In this document: positions 51,337 through 63,472 of the stretch, in pieces | Numbering within the stretch: the first letter of the stretch is position 1 | How the letters are laid out: each line of letters opens with the position of its first letter | Assembly (NCBI GenBank): GCA_002104945.1 | Contig: MCFH01000059.1 | Coordinates: forward strand, 124,001-188,000 | Source: Piromyces finnis | Taxonomy: Eukaryota; Neocallimastigomycota; Neocallimastigomycetes; Neocallimastigales; Neocallimastigaceae | Length of the DNA: 64,000 nucleotides | Direction of reading: 5' to 3' | Notes under the pieces: generated by a model | The model's database searches: none | The model's input: the letters and a program-made list of their open reading frames with translations, nothing else | Told to the model about the DNA's origin: nothing | Translations under genes and position numbers: made by a program

Positions 51337-53102
51337 TTTTTTTTTTTTTTTTGATAATTATAATGATATTTTAAAATTAAAAATTGTAAAAAGAATTTTT
51401 TCTTTAAAAAATTTAAATAAATTTAAAATATTTAATATTTATCGTTCTTTAATTTCATTGGTAAATTTTTAATTATATTATATGTGTATGGACCATTCTT
51501 TTTAATTTATATTAGTAAAACAAAAGGATGATATAGAGAAAATATAAAAAAGTCATCTTTTATATATAGAGAGGGGAGAGAGGATTTAATAGTATATTGA
51601 AACTTTTAAATAATAATTTTATATACCTCTTTTTATTATGAATGAAATTAAAAAATGTTAATTTTTATATAAAAATTGAAAAACAAATGTAATAAAAACA
51701 AATTTAATACTTTTATAACAGATACAAAAGGTTTTATATCATGAATAATGTTTTTAGCAGTAATTATATAGCTATTATTTATAGTAATAATTTAACTTTT
51801 ATTATTTTACAGTATAAATTACTAATAGTTTTTGTATATTAATAAAAAAGTATAATGTATTCTTAACATAATTGTTAAAGTTTTAAGAACTTCTTACAAA
51901 TAAATAAAAAAAGGAATTTGTTTTTATTTATATGTTAAAATTATATTTAAAAATACTTTGTTAATATGACAATACTAAATACTCTAAAATATTATAAATA
52001 TTTTATATAAAAATTATTTTAAAGTAATTCTTATAAAAGTTAACTATTATTTTACATTTATAATTTACTTTTTTTAGAAAAAAAAAAATTAAAAACTATT
52101 AAAATAAAAGAATATTTAATTAACAATAATTATATATATTTTAATTTTATTATAAATTAATTTTCGTTAGCGATACTTGAAGGTGATTTAAATAATTATA
52201 TATTTGTTGCTATGTCAATATTATAAGTTCATAGATGGATTAAAATAAAATAAAAAAAATATATATAAAAAAAAAGGAATAAAGTATATGAATATAAATA
52301 CGTAAAATAATAAAATGATGATGATATTTACAACTACTTAATATAATATATAATTTTTTGCCCAACCCTTCATTTATTATTTCATTATAATATTTTTTTT
52401 ATGTATTAATATATGTATATACACAGAATGTAAGTATTGAGTTTTACAGACAATGTTCCGGGAAATCAAGTTCCCTCCTCTTTTCTTTCAAACCTAATAC
52501 TTTATAGTTTAAATATTTTTTTGAATTTATTTATTTATCCATTATTAAAATTAAGAATTATATATTTAAAAAAAAAATCTCTTAGAATACTAAAATTTAA
52601 TATTTTTTTTAATGGGCAAAAAATTATATATTATATTAAATAGTATAAAATAGAATAATAATACAACATTGAATGTAATCAACAATACACATATACATAT
52701 ATATGTGTGTATATGTATATATATTTAATTAACAAATACAGAATATATATATACATCATACATCATAGTTTTAAAAACTAGATATTCATTATATATATAT
52801 GTCCGTGTAATTTATATATTTTATATTTATTTTTATATATTTATAAGTTGATCATTAACATGGACACCATTCATTACTAACTAAATAACGTACGTCCACT
52901 TATTTTCTAACTACATCTGTAATTCTTTTCTTTTATATTTCTACTTATAACTTTATAAATTGAATAATAAACTTGTAAGACGATTAATAACATTTTATAG
53001 TACTGGTTCTGATAAATATCTTACTGTAAAAAAATGGTATAGCAGTCAATTCTTAAAATATTGAAGTCAATTTTGTAAAATAAAAGTGGTTAATTACTAA
53101 TA
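51337..53102. other. Intergenic, A/T-rich
   Basis: Contains the promoter side of AKR copy C, alternating ACATAT/ATATGT repeats at about 52686-52724, and a short open frame at 52437-52643 that I judge random. No gene seen. Confidence 0.55.
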
Positions 53103-53462
53103 TGGATGATGTTACTATTATCATTCTTAGTGAATTTAGTAATTACATGTTAGATGTTAATGGTGGTAGTGATAAATATGGTGCTAATACTCATATATAT
53201 GATGCTTACTCTGGAAAATCATTCTTAGGGAAACTTATCAAAGTAATATTTATACCATAAATACTAAAGTTACTTTTGATAAAAAAGTTTTTGATGTTTA
53301 AAATGAAGGCAAATCTGATGGTAGTAATGTTTGTCAATGAGAAAATAGTAAAAGACCAAATCAAACATGGGTATTTATTAGTGGACTAAATGGTGAAATA
53401 GAACAACTAAAGGAGGATCCAAAAGAAGAATCATGCTCTTGCTTTAGACTATTCATGTTGTA
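53103..53462 (+). pseudogene. Decayed ricin-like (beta-trefoil) protein fragment
   Basis: From the ATG at 53103 the first frame reads ISNFSNYMLDV-like text (LSEFSNYMLDVNGGSDKYG) and stops at about 53260. A shifted frame then resumes (TKVTFDKKVFDV, NEGKSDGSNVCQ, NQTWVFISG) with in-frame TAA and TGA before the end. NYxLDVxGG... and NQTWxF are typical of ricin-type carbohydrate-binding repeats. One frameshift and at least two stops make it a pseudogene. Flanking DNA up to about 53640 is also less A/T-rich and may be further decayed coding sequence. Confidence 0.6.
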
Positions 53463-55133
53463 AATCTTGTAAGAAATTTTTACTCTCATTATATTTAAGA
53501 GATTAAAAATAGAATTGAATAGACGCGGAAGTGTGTCTTACCTTATTCCTTGAATGATAACTTCAAGTATGAGGATAAATCCTTTGCAGACGACTTAAAT
53601 TTAGAACGAGGTATTGTAGAGTAACCTTGTTGCTACGATCTATTGAGATTTATTGTTCTCTAATTTACTTGTACTTTTTTTCTATACCATTTTAATTTTA
53701 AGTAGCATTATTAATAATGGTCAGTATATTAAATCCACAAAATAAAAAACACAAAATAAAAAACAAAAAATAAAAAACACAAAATAAAAAAAAACGTGTT
53801 GCTTTTAAAATTGACGTATAATATCATTATATTATTAATAAGTTTAAGAGTTCTAGTTAAAGATAAATCATTAAAATAGCTTGTATCATCATATTATTTA
53901 TTGTTACTTTTATAATAAATCATTAACAATATCTTTTCAAAGATATTACAAAAGAAATTGGTATTAATAATAAAATTACATCCACCATAATATAATAAGG
54001 AATCCTATTAATATATTAATAAACAATTAAATTTTTATAGTTATTAGATTTGGTTATAAAATATACAAAACATTTAAATTTTTTTTTAATATAATTCATA
54101 ATATGTTAATTCCGCATTATTAATCATTTTTAAGTTACTTCTATTATATATATCCAAATATAAATTCTTTTATCTTCAATATGTTAAAAGTCTACTCTTT
54201 TGTAATAATTATTTATAATTATTTATTGAATTTGTGTATATCTATTATATATTTTATAAAAAATATTTAAAATGTTTCAGGAATAATTTCTTTTTAAAAA
54301 AATAAATTAATTTATTAAACGGTAATTAAATAACGATGTAAAAAAAATTGTAGAGGATGGAAAATCGACTTTTTTCTTTAAACCTTAATTATTATAATTA
54401 TCACTTTTAATAAAAGTTTTTGTATAAGAATAAAAAATTAATGTGGAAATAACTACTAATTGATGTCCTTTGAATTAGCAACAGTTTTTATAATTTATAG
54501 ATAAATATTATTATATTATTATTTTTATATGGAGTATAGCTTAAAAATATAATTTTATTTTAAATACTTTATAAATTTCGTTTTAATTGAATTAGGTCAT
54601 TGATAATAATTAATAATGATAAAAAGAATTAAAAACCTCTCTTTTATTTATACTGAACTATTAATATATCGATGAATTATAAACATATATATGTTATATA
54701 TATTAGACTAGTATAATTTAAATATAAAATAAACTATAATAATTCATTTTATTATATATAATCTTTAATATGAAAAAAAAAAAAAAACATACACATTTTT
54801 TTTTTTTTGAAGATCTAGATCTAAAAAAGTTTTAAGTAGATAAAAATAACGAACACAAACTAAAAATTAATTAAAACTAATACTTTTATAATATATTTAA
54901 GTGGTAAATCTTATTTTTACGATTATTCTAAGAGTGCTTGAATCCATCTTAGGGTTAACCCTTAATACTTTTATAAATAAAATTAATAGATTTGCTATGG
55001 ATTATATTTATTACAATTGATGTTTAATATTACAAATAATATAATGTTGAAAAAATTATAAATAGTCTGAATTTTTTCTTTAAAAATCCAAAAAAAGTAT
55101 ATATTAAAAAGAAATATATATATATAAATAAAA
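53463..55133. other. Intergenic, A/T-rich
   Basis: About 53520-53640 is unusually GC-rich for the region (GACGCGGAAGTG...) and may be degraded coding sequence (a PCCYD-like end). Short AAAACACAAAAT repeats lie at about 53740-53790. No intact gene seen. Confidence 0.5.
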
Positions 55134-56513
55134 ATGAAATACCTTAGTTTAACTCTCTCATCTATTCTCTCCATTACATATATTACTGCTGCTCCAACTT
55201 ATACAAGTAGATGTGGTATTGGATATGGTGAATGTGATCCTGGCTTTTGCTGTAGTGAATTTGGTTGGTGTGGTCAATCTAATAGCCACTGTTTAATTTC
55301 AAATGGTTGTCAATCTGAGTTTGGTAAATGTATTGGTGATATTTCAACAAATGGTCAATGTGGTCCACAAAATGGTTATACTGTATGTCCATCTGGTAGA
55401 TGCTGTAGTGAACATGGATGGTGTGGAACAGAAAGTATTCATTGCGGTACAGGATGTCAATCTGAATTTGGTCAATGTAATAATTCTTTACCACCAACTT
55501 TAATAACAAGTACCGTCCCAAAAACCACCACCATACCTAGTACTCCTAAAACTACAACCACAACTAAAGCTACTACAACCAGAACTACTACAAAAAAGAC
55601 TACTACTACAACTAAGGCTACAACATCTAAAGCTACAACCACTAGAACGACTACAACTAAAACTAGTACATCTCCTACATCAATAACTAGATGTGGTAAA
55701 GGATATGGTGAATGTAGTCCAGGCTATTGTTGTAGTAAATTTGGATGGTGTGGTAAAGAAGACAGCCATTGTAAACTTTCAAAAGGATGCCAATCTGAAT
55801 TTGGTACATGTACCGGACTTTCTACTAATGGTAAATGTGGACCTAAGAATGGTGACACTGTATGCCCATCCGGTAAATGCTGTAGTGAACATGGATGGTG
55901 TGGAACCGAAAATGCTCATTGTGGTTTTGGATGCCAGTCAGAGTTTGGAAAATGTTCTACCCTTAAATCATGTTCTCAAAAAAATGCTTATGGAACTATT
56001 GATAAAGAAGCATTACCAAATGCACCATATATTTGGAGCTTCCTTTTAAGTAAAATTGGAAATGTTTATGGTGCTGCAGGTATGATTGGAAATCTATATG
56101 CTGAATCTCGTCTAAGATCAAATGATCTTGAAGGTATTTATGAAAGAAGTCTTGGAAAAACTGATGAACAATATACAAAGGATGTTGATAATGGAACATA
56201 TAAAAACTTTATATCTAATTCAGCTGGATATGGTTTAGTACAATGGACTTCAAGTAAACGTAAACAGGGCCTTCTTAATTATGCCAAAGAACAAAAAAAG
56301 AGTATTGGAGATCTTCAAATGCAACTTGACTACTTCTGGATAGAACTTAATAAGAATTATAAAGATGTTCTTAGTGTTTTAAAAAGTGCTATATCAGTTA
56401 AGGAAGCTTCTAATAAAGTCGTTTTAGAGTATGAAATTCCTAAAGATCGAAGTGACAGTGTATTAAAAAAGAGAGCCAATTTTGGAGAAATGTTAAAATT
56501 AGCTTGTAATTAA
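55134..56513 (+). CDS. Secreted chitin-binding protein fused to a phage-tail-type lysozyme
   Basis: 459 residues, intronless. Signal peptide at 1-20. Four hevein-like CBM18 modules: about 27-66, 76-115, 187-227 and 235-274, each with CCSxxGWCG and a final CQSEFGxC. A Thr/Lys-rich linker (119-183) separates two near-duplicate pairs. Residues about 279-459 resemble the phage tail lysozyme family: AAGMIGNLYAESRL with likely catalytic Glu at 324, then SAGYGLVQWTSSKR, a LQMQLDYFWIELN helix and SVKEASNKVVLEYEIPK. That family cleaves bacterial peptidoglycan and is otherwise found in phages and bacteria. The fusion implies a secreted antibacterial enzyme anchored to chitin, or a wall-remodelling enzyme. 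The fungal signal peptide and modules show it is a fungal gene, not contamination. Confidence 0.88.
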   Translation: MKYLSLTLSSILSITYITAAPTYTSRCGIGYGECDPGFCCSEFGWCGQSNSHCLISNGCQSEFGKCIGDISTNGQCGPQNGYTVCPSGRCCSEHGWCGTESIHCGTGCQSEFGQCNNSLPPTLITSTVPKTTTIPSTPKTTTTTKATTTRTTTKKTTTTTKATTSKATTTRTTTTKTSTSPTSITRCGKGYGECSPGYCCSKFGWCGKEDSHCKLSKGCQSEFGTCTGLSTNGKCGPKNGDTVCPSGKCCSEHGWCGTENAHCGFGCQSEFGKCSTLKSCSQKNAYGTIDKEALPNAPYIWSFLLSKIGNVYGAAGMIGNLYAESRLRSNDLEGIYERSLGKTDEQYTKDVDNGTYKNFISNSAGYGLVQWTSSKRKQGLLNYAKEQKKSIGDLQMQLDYFWIELNKNYKDVLSVLKSAISVKEASNKVVLEYEIPKDRSDSVLKKRANFGEMLKLACN

Positions 56514-57631
56514 ATCTAAGGGAAATTATATACATATTATAAATTAAAAATTTATTAATATTATATTAAATTAGATATTCTATATAAATAATTAAAAAAA
56601 AATATAAATATAAAAGAATCTTAATACTATACTAAATAATTAGAATATATAATTATTGATAATAATATAAAAATATAAAAATTATTGTTTTTTATTTTAA
56701 TATTAATAACTCTAAAATTAATAATAAAATAAAATAAAAAAAATAAATGATAAACAAAATAAATATAATAAAAAAAAAATAGAAATAAAATAATAAATAA
56801 ACATAATAAATAAAAAATATAATTTAAACTAATATGTATAGATTATTTACTTATTTTTCTTTTTTTCTTTATTTTTATTTTAATTAAGAATAAAATATTA
56901 CAATAAGCAAAATGAATTATATATGTTTATTCAATTTATAATAAATCAATATTATATTCAGTGATACCATTAAGTCTTTTAAGTCTAATTTTTGAGTACT
57001 TTGAAAAGTTTTCCTTTTTGGAATTTTCATCTTTATAAAAAATATGAATTAAACATATTATATTTTAAATTCATTTTTTTTATTAATAATTTTGAAATTG
57101 TATTAATATATAATAAACAATGATATAAAAATACTATGTGACTTGAACCTATTATTATACTTGTCAATTTTTCCTAATATTAAATTTATATTATGTAATG
57201 TAAAAGAGTTATGTAGATGTATAATCCATATGATACCAGCCCTATCTTTAGACAATTAGTTATTAAGTAAGCCTCATTAGAATAAATAGGCTAGGGAATA
57301 ATTATTATTAAGGAGGCTGGCTTCTTGTTTTTAGTAAAAATTTAATAGTTAACAACGATAGAATTAACGTTTTAGTATTTAGACAGAATAGAAATATTGG
57401 AACGTAATAAAATTATTAATAAAACATATATTATTTAAAGTTAAATTCTTCCTACATAAAATTAACCCGTATCAATAAATTTATTCTTGTGTTATCAATA
57501 AAATTAAAAATAATATTAATTGTTACACAACGTTGTATTACATAATTTAATTATATATTAAAAACGTGTTTTTTATAAATAAAATGTTTATTATTTATAA
57601 ACTTTTGTTATAAGAATAATTTGAAACAGTA
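56514..57631. other. Intergenic, A/T-rich, with a less A/T-rich patch
   Basis: About 57215-57325 is richer in G+C and has short inverted pieces (CCAGCCC and GGCTGG; GCCTCATT...AATAGGC). It may be the relic of another repeat. No gene seen. Confidence 0.5.
57622..57631. repeat. Target-site duplication, left copy
   Basis: TGAAACAGTA, repeated at 58183-58192, flanks the plus-strand SINE. A following GT is shared by chance or extends the duplication to 12 bp. Confidence 0.85.
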
Positions 57632-58182
57632 GTCGTTCCAGTTTTTATCCTGGTTGTTAAGGCGTTTCCTTAGCATACATAAGGCTTCTGGTTCGACCCC
57701 GCAGATGTCAGTGCCTGTGGATTTTCCCACTGGGTTTGCCATGGGTTGGGTTATGATATTCAGGTAAGTATAAATGAACTTTCTAATTTACTACTATGAT
57801 AATAACACTCGTCTAGCCGGCCTGAGAGGGTCTAGTGTACATGGTACATTCCAAATTAGAACTTAATAAGTGGTGACTTAGGCTATGCCAAAAACACATA
57901 ATATTCCTTAATCAATTTAAGTGTAAACATTAGGGGGCGGTTGACACGTGATCAAATTGACTATAAGAGGCTTAGCATTGTAGTTGTGAAATATCGTACA
58001 ACGACATGCATCTAATGTACATGGATTAAGTGAGCGTCGAAGCTGAAGAAACAGTATGACAGACCAGGAGGGTCACAACCACCTAGCAATAGGAATGAGC
58101 CAACGTTTCTCTAAGAACCACCATTGGAGCTAACTCTGATCGATGGGAGAAATGCACTCGGAAGTTAAAAAAAAAAAAAAAA
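57632..58182 (+). mobile_element. tRNA-derived SINE, copy 2 (plus strand)
   Basis: 535-bp core (57632-58166) plus 16 A (58167-58182). The tRNA-like head begins GTCGTTCC, with an A-box-like stretch at 57651-57662 and the B box GGTTCGACCCC at 57690-57700. It is the exact inverted counterpart of copy 1 as far as I can compare by eye. Target-site duplications differ between the two copies, so they are independent insertions and not one duplicated segment. The pair forms a 535-bp inverted repeat about 20 kb apart. Confidence 0.88.
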
Positions 58183-58192
58183 TGAAACAGTA
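58183..58192. repeat. Target-site duplication, right copy
   Basis: TGAAACAGTA, identical to 57622-57631. Confidence 0.85.
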
Positions 58193-58990
58193 GTTTTAAT
58201 TGTTTCTTCAATATTTATAAGATCATTAGAAAACTCTATATCTAAGCCATATTTTAAAGTTTTTTTATATAGATACTTAAACTATTTTTTTTCTTGTCTT
58301 GTACATTTATGTCAATCAAAATAATGTCTAAGAAAGGCTATTATTACTAATTTTATATATTAGAAAATTTATTAAATAAAAAAAAATAAATTAACGAAAT
58401 ATGGAATTAAATTTTAAAATCTATTATATACTTTAATAAAAGATTCAATATTTATATTTTATATTCTATATTCTATATTATATATAATATATTTATTTTT
58501 TACTTATACAGAAATAGAGGTATCATATTTTTATTGAAAGGTAGAAATAAATATTCAAAATATTATTATTAATATTTTTATATCTTATGTATTATATATA
58601 TATATGAAAGAGTATTAATAAAAATATATGAAAAATCAAATAATATTATACTCTATTTAATCTATACTGTTTATAATAAAACTCAGTTCTTAAATGTATT
58701 CAAAACAATTCATTTTACGGTATAGTATTTACGATATTCTTGAAATATATATATCTGATATAAAAATATTAAAATATTTTGACTTTATTAAGAAAAGTAG
58801 ATCTTATTCGAACTATTTAATTAAAAAAGGAGAAATCAATATAGTTATAATAGTTTACTTTTTTTAATAAAGCTTTATTAATACTATCTAAAGATAAATA
58901 ATAGTCATGGATTTTATTTTCTATTATCAATAAAAGCATATATTATTTGTATTGATTTTTTCAATGAAATTATCATTTGTAATTTCATTA
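58193..58990. other. Intergenic, A/T-rich
   Basis: No coding or RNA signal seen. Confidence 0.55.
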
Positions 58991-59780
58991 CTTTAAAAAT
59001 ACAACAGATGGTGATTTATTGAAAGATTATTTATATGAATTAAAATAATAAAAGAATATAGTGGTAGTAAATGTAGTTTCAGTCAAAATCTAGATTTCAA
59101 AGACAGGAGATGAATTGAATGAAACAAAGGTAGAAGGATTTTTTAAAAGTGATGATATTAACTAACTGGATATAATATTATTGGGAATTCATGAAAAAAC
59201 CCCGACTTTTATAAAGAAATAATAAAAAGATAATTCAAAGTCTAATATGACCTTATGCTAAACCTAAAATAGAATTTGATACAATTTTATAAGATTTTAT
59301 TTTTAGTAATGTTAGTAAAATTAACCATGTACATCAATATAGACTAGGACATACTAATTATTTCTTGTCCATATTAATAAAAAAAAAGATTTTATTAATA
59401 TAAACAAGAAATATATTTAAGTAGAAAAGTTCGGTAGCCATTTTGAAAAAAGGATAAATACTATATTTATGAAAAGTATGAAGTACCTTTTAATAAATAA
59501 AGAATAGTAAAAGATTTTTGAAAGAGAAATCTATACTAAATAATTTATTGAAAATAATAGTTTTATCTTAAAATATTTCAATGGAACAATGTTTCAATAT
59601 ACTAAGTAACTTTGTAAATTTAAAGCTTATTACGAAAGTATTGACAATGAATATACTTCAAATTTATAATTTATATGACGGAATGGTTGGCATTTATAAA
59701 ATATAAAGTTTTTATTTTGATAATTCAATCAAGGCTCAATCTCATGGTTAGAAGAAAACTTTTTGAAGCTTTACTACTAT
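58991..59780 (+). pseudogene. Decayed coding region, possible DNase-I/phosphatase-like origin
   Basis: One frame reads TTDGDLLKDYLYELK, then (after stops) SKTGDELNETKVEGFFKSDD and LDIILLGIHEKTP, with stops at several expected codon positions. 'DIILLGxxE' resembles the DIxxxGxQE strand of inositol 5-phosphatase/DNase-I-fold enzymes. Later fragments (YRLGHTNYFLS, VEKFGSHF) also look once-coding. There are too many stops and shifts for an active gene, and the family call is weak. Confidence 0.35.
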
Positions 59781-60158
59781 TATAAATATTCAAAGTTAAG
59801 ATTCACCAAAAAAAAAAAAAAAAATCCTCACTAAATGTAAAAAAAAAGCTGCACCGCTTTTTTAAACTTTTTTTTTTTTTACTCTTTACTTAAAAGTTTT
59901 TTTTTTTTTATAAAAATATATTTAATAAACTTTTTATTCTATTCTTTTTTTAATTTATTTTTTTGATTAAATTAATATATCATTTAACAAAAATTATATT
60001 AAAGCTATTTAAATTTAAATGACACTTTAATATATTAATAAAATTAAAAAAAAAAATATAAAAACAAAAAAAATTTTCTTTTTTTTTTTTTTTTTTTTTT
60101 TAGAATCTTCAATTTTTTTTTAAAAAAAAATAAAAACAAAATAGAATAAAAAAAAAAA
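59781..60158. other. Intergenic, upstream of the zinc-ribbon gene
   Basis: Alternating poly-A and poly-T runs (a T20 near 60080). No gene seen. Confidence 0.55.
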
Positions 60159-60455
60159 ATGACTAAATTAACTGATGAAGAAATAGATGATTTTTTCATG
60201 AATTCACCTCTATTTGAAGAGGACAGAAAAAAAGAAAAAGAAGAAATAGAAAGGTTAGAAAAAATGTTGATTGGTAATGTAAATTGTCCTATCGTATGTA
60301 AAAGATGTAAAACAAAAAATATTGAATTGAGATCACTTCAAATTCGTCGTACTGACGAAGGTCCTACCTTAGTATATTATTGCATCAATTGTAATAAAAT
60401 AGCAGGTTTTCCTGGAAAGGAGAATGAAGATTTTGTAGAAGATTGGATTTATTAA
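60159..60455 (+). CDS. Stand-alone TFIIS-like zinc ribbon protein
   Basis: 98 residues, intronless. An acidic/basic helical N-terminus (1-40) precedes a single zinc ribbon with C47-x2-C50 and C75-x2-C78 (plus C43). Between the pairs lies LQIRRTDEGPTLVYYC, which matches the TFIIS ribbon signature Q-R-x-x-DEP-x-T-x-x-x-C; the acidic pair Asp66-Glu67 corresponds to the residues that reach the RNA polymerase active site to stimulate transcript cleavage. RPB9, RPA12 and RPC11 have two ribbons in about 110-125 residues; this has one. TFIIS itself is about 300 residues. Short TFIIS-like proteins occur in giant viruses, so a viral origin is possible, but it could be a fungal factor. Confidence 0.7.
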   Translation: MTKLTDEEIDDFFMNSPLFEEDRKKEKEEIERLEKMLIGNVNCPIVCKRCKTKNIELRSLQIRRTDEGPTLVYYCINCNKIAGFPGKENEDFVEDWIY

Positions 60456-61747
60456 ATATATTATTTCAAATAACTTTTTTAAATTTTTTATATCTTTAAA
60501 ATAAATAAAAAAGAATAATAATTCTTTATAAAAAAAAAAAGTATATTTTATTTAAATAACTTTCAGAAAATATATATATGTCATATATCATATGTATATT
60601 ATGTACATTTAATATATATGTATGTATTTGAATATATATATATTTTTAAAAAAAAAAAAAACTTTTTAAATAATAAAAATTAAATTTCAAACAAGAAAAA
60701 AAATCTATAAATCAATAAATATATAATAAAGGATGCTCATAAATATATATTATTATATATTTAAAGCGACTATTATTAATAATATATAAAAGATTTGAAT
60801 AATATAAGATGGTGGAGGAGGTGCTTGTTTTATGTAAAAGAATTTCTTGTTGTGACTGTATAAATTTTTTCATACTGAAATAAATATATGAATGTTTTGA
60901 TAATAATAAAAAAAAAAAGATTATTTATGATGGTATGGGTATATTGAAAAGGGATAAAGATAGATAAAAAAAAGAATTAAAAAAGGTTATTACTTTGGTG
61001 GTGTTGTATTGTTTTTTTTTTCCACTCCTATTAAATAATAATTAAAAAAAAAAACGAAAAAGTCAAATAAAATAAAGATTTTTATTATAAATAATAATAA
61101 TTTTTTAAAAAAAATAATATTTAATTTTTATTATTATTATTATTATTATTAGATTTATTATATGATTTGTATAAAATTGTTTGTGGTTTATATATGTCAA
61201 AGGTTTGATAAATATATGGTATATGCATTTTTTTTTTTAATAATTTTATATTCTATAAAATTTACAATTGCTTAAGTAGTAGGGGGAATAAGATTAAATA
61301 AATAAAGGTTTAAATGATTATTTTGAAAATAAAAGTTTTATTATTATAATTCTATGAATATTTTATTTATAGTATATATATATTCTTTTTTTTTTTTTTT
61401 TTTTTTAACGATCTATTATATATAGGTTCATAACTATTTTTATAGTCATTCCTTTTTTTTTTTAAGTAACTATTATTATTATTATTATTAAATTATTCTA
61501 TTATTATTTTATATATTTATTATTATTATTATTATTATTAATATAAGTTATGATAAGTAATAATTTAAATTTTTGTAAAATAAAAAAAAAAAAAATAAAG
61601 GTTAATACAAATTAAATTAAAAAAAAAAAAATATTTAGGCTTCTTATTCTTCATTAATTAACGATAAGAATACTTTTTTTTTTTTTTTCAATTTTAATTA
61701 TCATGATCATCCAAAATATATTATGAATTCATCTAGATTCCCTCCCT
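60456..61747. other. Intergenic region between convergent genes
   Basis: A/T-rich; (TTA)n stretches at about 61129-61153 and 61516-61540. No gene seen. Confidence 0.55.
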
Positions 61748-63472
61748 TTATTCAATATGATGGTAGGAAATACCTCTATCTTTGTAGGCGTTAAATTGAT
61801 AAATAATCATAATATCAAAGATAAAGGTACCAACACTACCAATTAAATATGGAAGTGTACCAGTGAAGAATTTTAAATCAATTGGTGGGAAACGTGTAAG
61901 AATGGAAAGACTATAGAATAAATTACCAAGAATTGTACAAACAAAAAGTAAAATGGAAAGTCCTTCAACAGAATGGTTTCTCTTGTTATCAAGAATTTGT
62001 GGAATTCTACTGGTAAAGTAAAGAATACCACTAGACCAGGCCATGATACTACCAAAGACCTTTTGAATTAAACTAAGATTTGGATTGGCATTACAAATTC
62101 TTTGTGGAGCTTCATGGAATGGATTGTCATTTTCTTCATTTTCCTTGATATAATAGTCAATTGCCTTGGCTTGAATTTGAAGAATAAATAAAGAAAAGAG
62201 GGCAATGGTTTGAATAACGGTGGAAAGACCCTTTCCTTTCTTGGCTTTTCTTCCCTTTTTTCCTTTCTTTCCTTTCTTTCCCTTCTTCTTCTTCTTTTTG
62301 ATAATGGAAGATTCACTACGATTAATACCACTTTCTTCTTCATCATTTTTGGTATCGAGACTTAATTGACTGGTAACCTTACTATCTTCATCAAGGGATT
62401 CCTTACTTTCTTCGAGAGATTCCCTACTATCTTCGATTCCGTTATCTTTGATCTTGTCATCATCATCATCTTCTTCCTTTGGTTTAGCGATAATAACCTC
62501 ACCTTGTTCTAATTCTTCTTCTTCTTCTTCTTCTTCTTGTTCTTCTGGTTCTACATGTTGTGATTGTTTTTGACTAACTTCATCTAACGTTTCATATTTT
62601 GATTGACCTTCTTTTTCAACAACTTTTTCTTTTTCTTCTTCTAATTCAGGTTCTTCTACAGTTTTTGAATTTTCAGAGTTTGAAAAAGTAGAGTCAACCT
62701 GAGTAGAATTTGTTGGATAGGAGGAGGAGGCAACAGCTTCAATACCTCTTGAATTAGAAGAGATAGATGCATCGACCTTTGGAGTAGTATCAACTGGATC
62801 TGATGGAGGTTGAGTTGGAACCTTTTGAAAATCACTAAAGGTTTCATAGGAAATTTGAGAAAAAGGTTCATGACGTTTTTCATTATCCGTAGTTTCATTA
62901 TCAATAGTTTTGATAATTAATGGATCATTTTCTGTTGGTTCATCTTCATCATCACTTTCAATCATGGATGGACCTTTATACATATATTTATAGTAAATAT
63001 ATTGACCAATAATAATAACTTCCATTAAGGCAAAGTAAATACCAACAACCTTTTGAATTGGGTATTGCTCGGTTAAAACAGTACCAATATAATTGGCTTT
63101 AGAACATAATAATAATATATATAAAAGGTATTTTATAAATAAAATGTTTACCAATTTTTATTTTTAATCCCTTTCTAGTAAATATAAAACTTTTTTTGAA
63201 TACACATACCAAAATCACCTAAGAACCAAATACCAATTAATAACAATGATAATCCTTCAGTTGTCTTTCTTTTATAGTTTTCATAGATTTGAGGATAAAA
63301 AGCTATTATATATATAAAGAAATACCCATTTAATATTTAATACTATTGTATAATTTTTTTTTGTTTTTTATTTTTTTTTTAAAAATTTTTTCCTTACCTA
63401 TGAAATAAAATAATATAGAAATTACTCCTGAATAATAACTAAATTTTTCAAGTGGAGTGTAAATACAATCCC
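61748..63472 (-). CDS. PQ-loop membrane protein (vacuolar amino-acid exporter type), 5' end unresolved
   Basis: Exons traced: 63472-63398, 63302-63210, 63096-61748, all GT-AG and in phase, about 505 residues plus an unfound first exon. Two PQ-loop repeats are visible: SGVISILFYFIAFYPQIYEN...TTEGLSLLL...WFLGD near the start, and SGILYFTSRIPQILDN...SVEGLSILLF near the end, giving about seven helices. This is the layout of Ypq1-type vacuolar basic amino-acid exporters and PQLC2. Between helices a long cytosolic loop (about 220 residues) is first Ser/Thr-rich, then strongly acidic (EEEEEEEE...DDDDD), then strongly basic (KKKKKKGKKGKKGKKG). Yeast Ypq proteins have a much shorter loop, so this charged insert is unusual. 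The Pro of each PQ pair, needed for transport in the family, is kept. Confidence 0.8.

Noticed and set aside
52437-52643. 68-codon open frame
   Set aside because: Low-complexity Leu/Ile/Lys/Asn text in A/T-rich spacer; no supporting signal.
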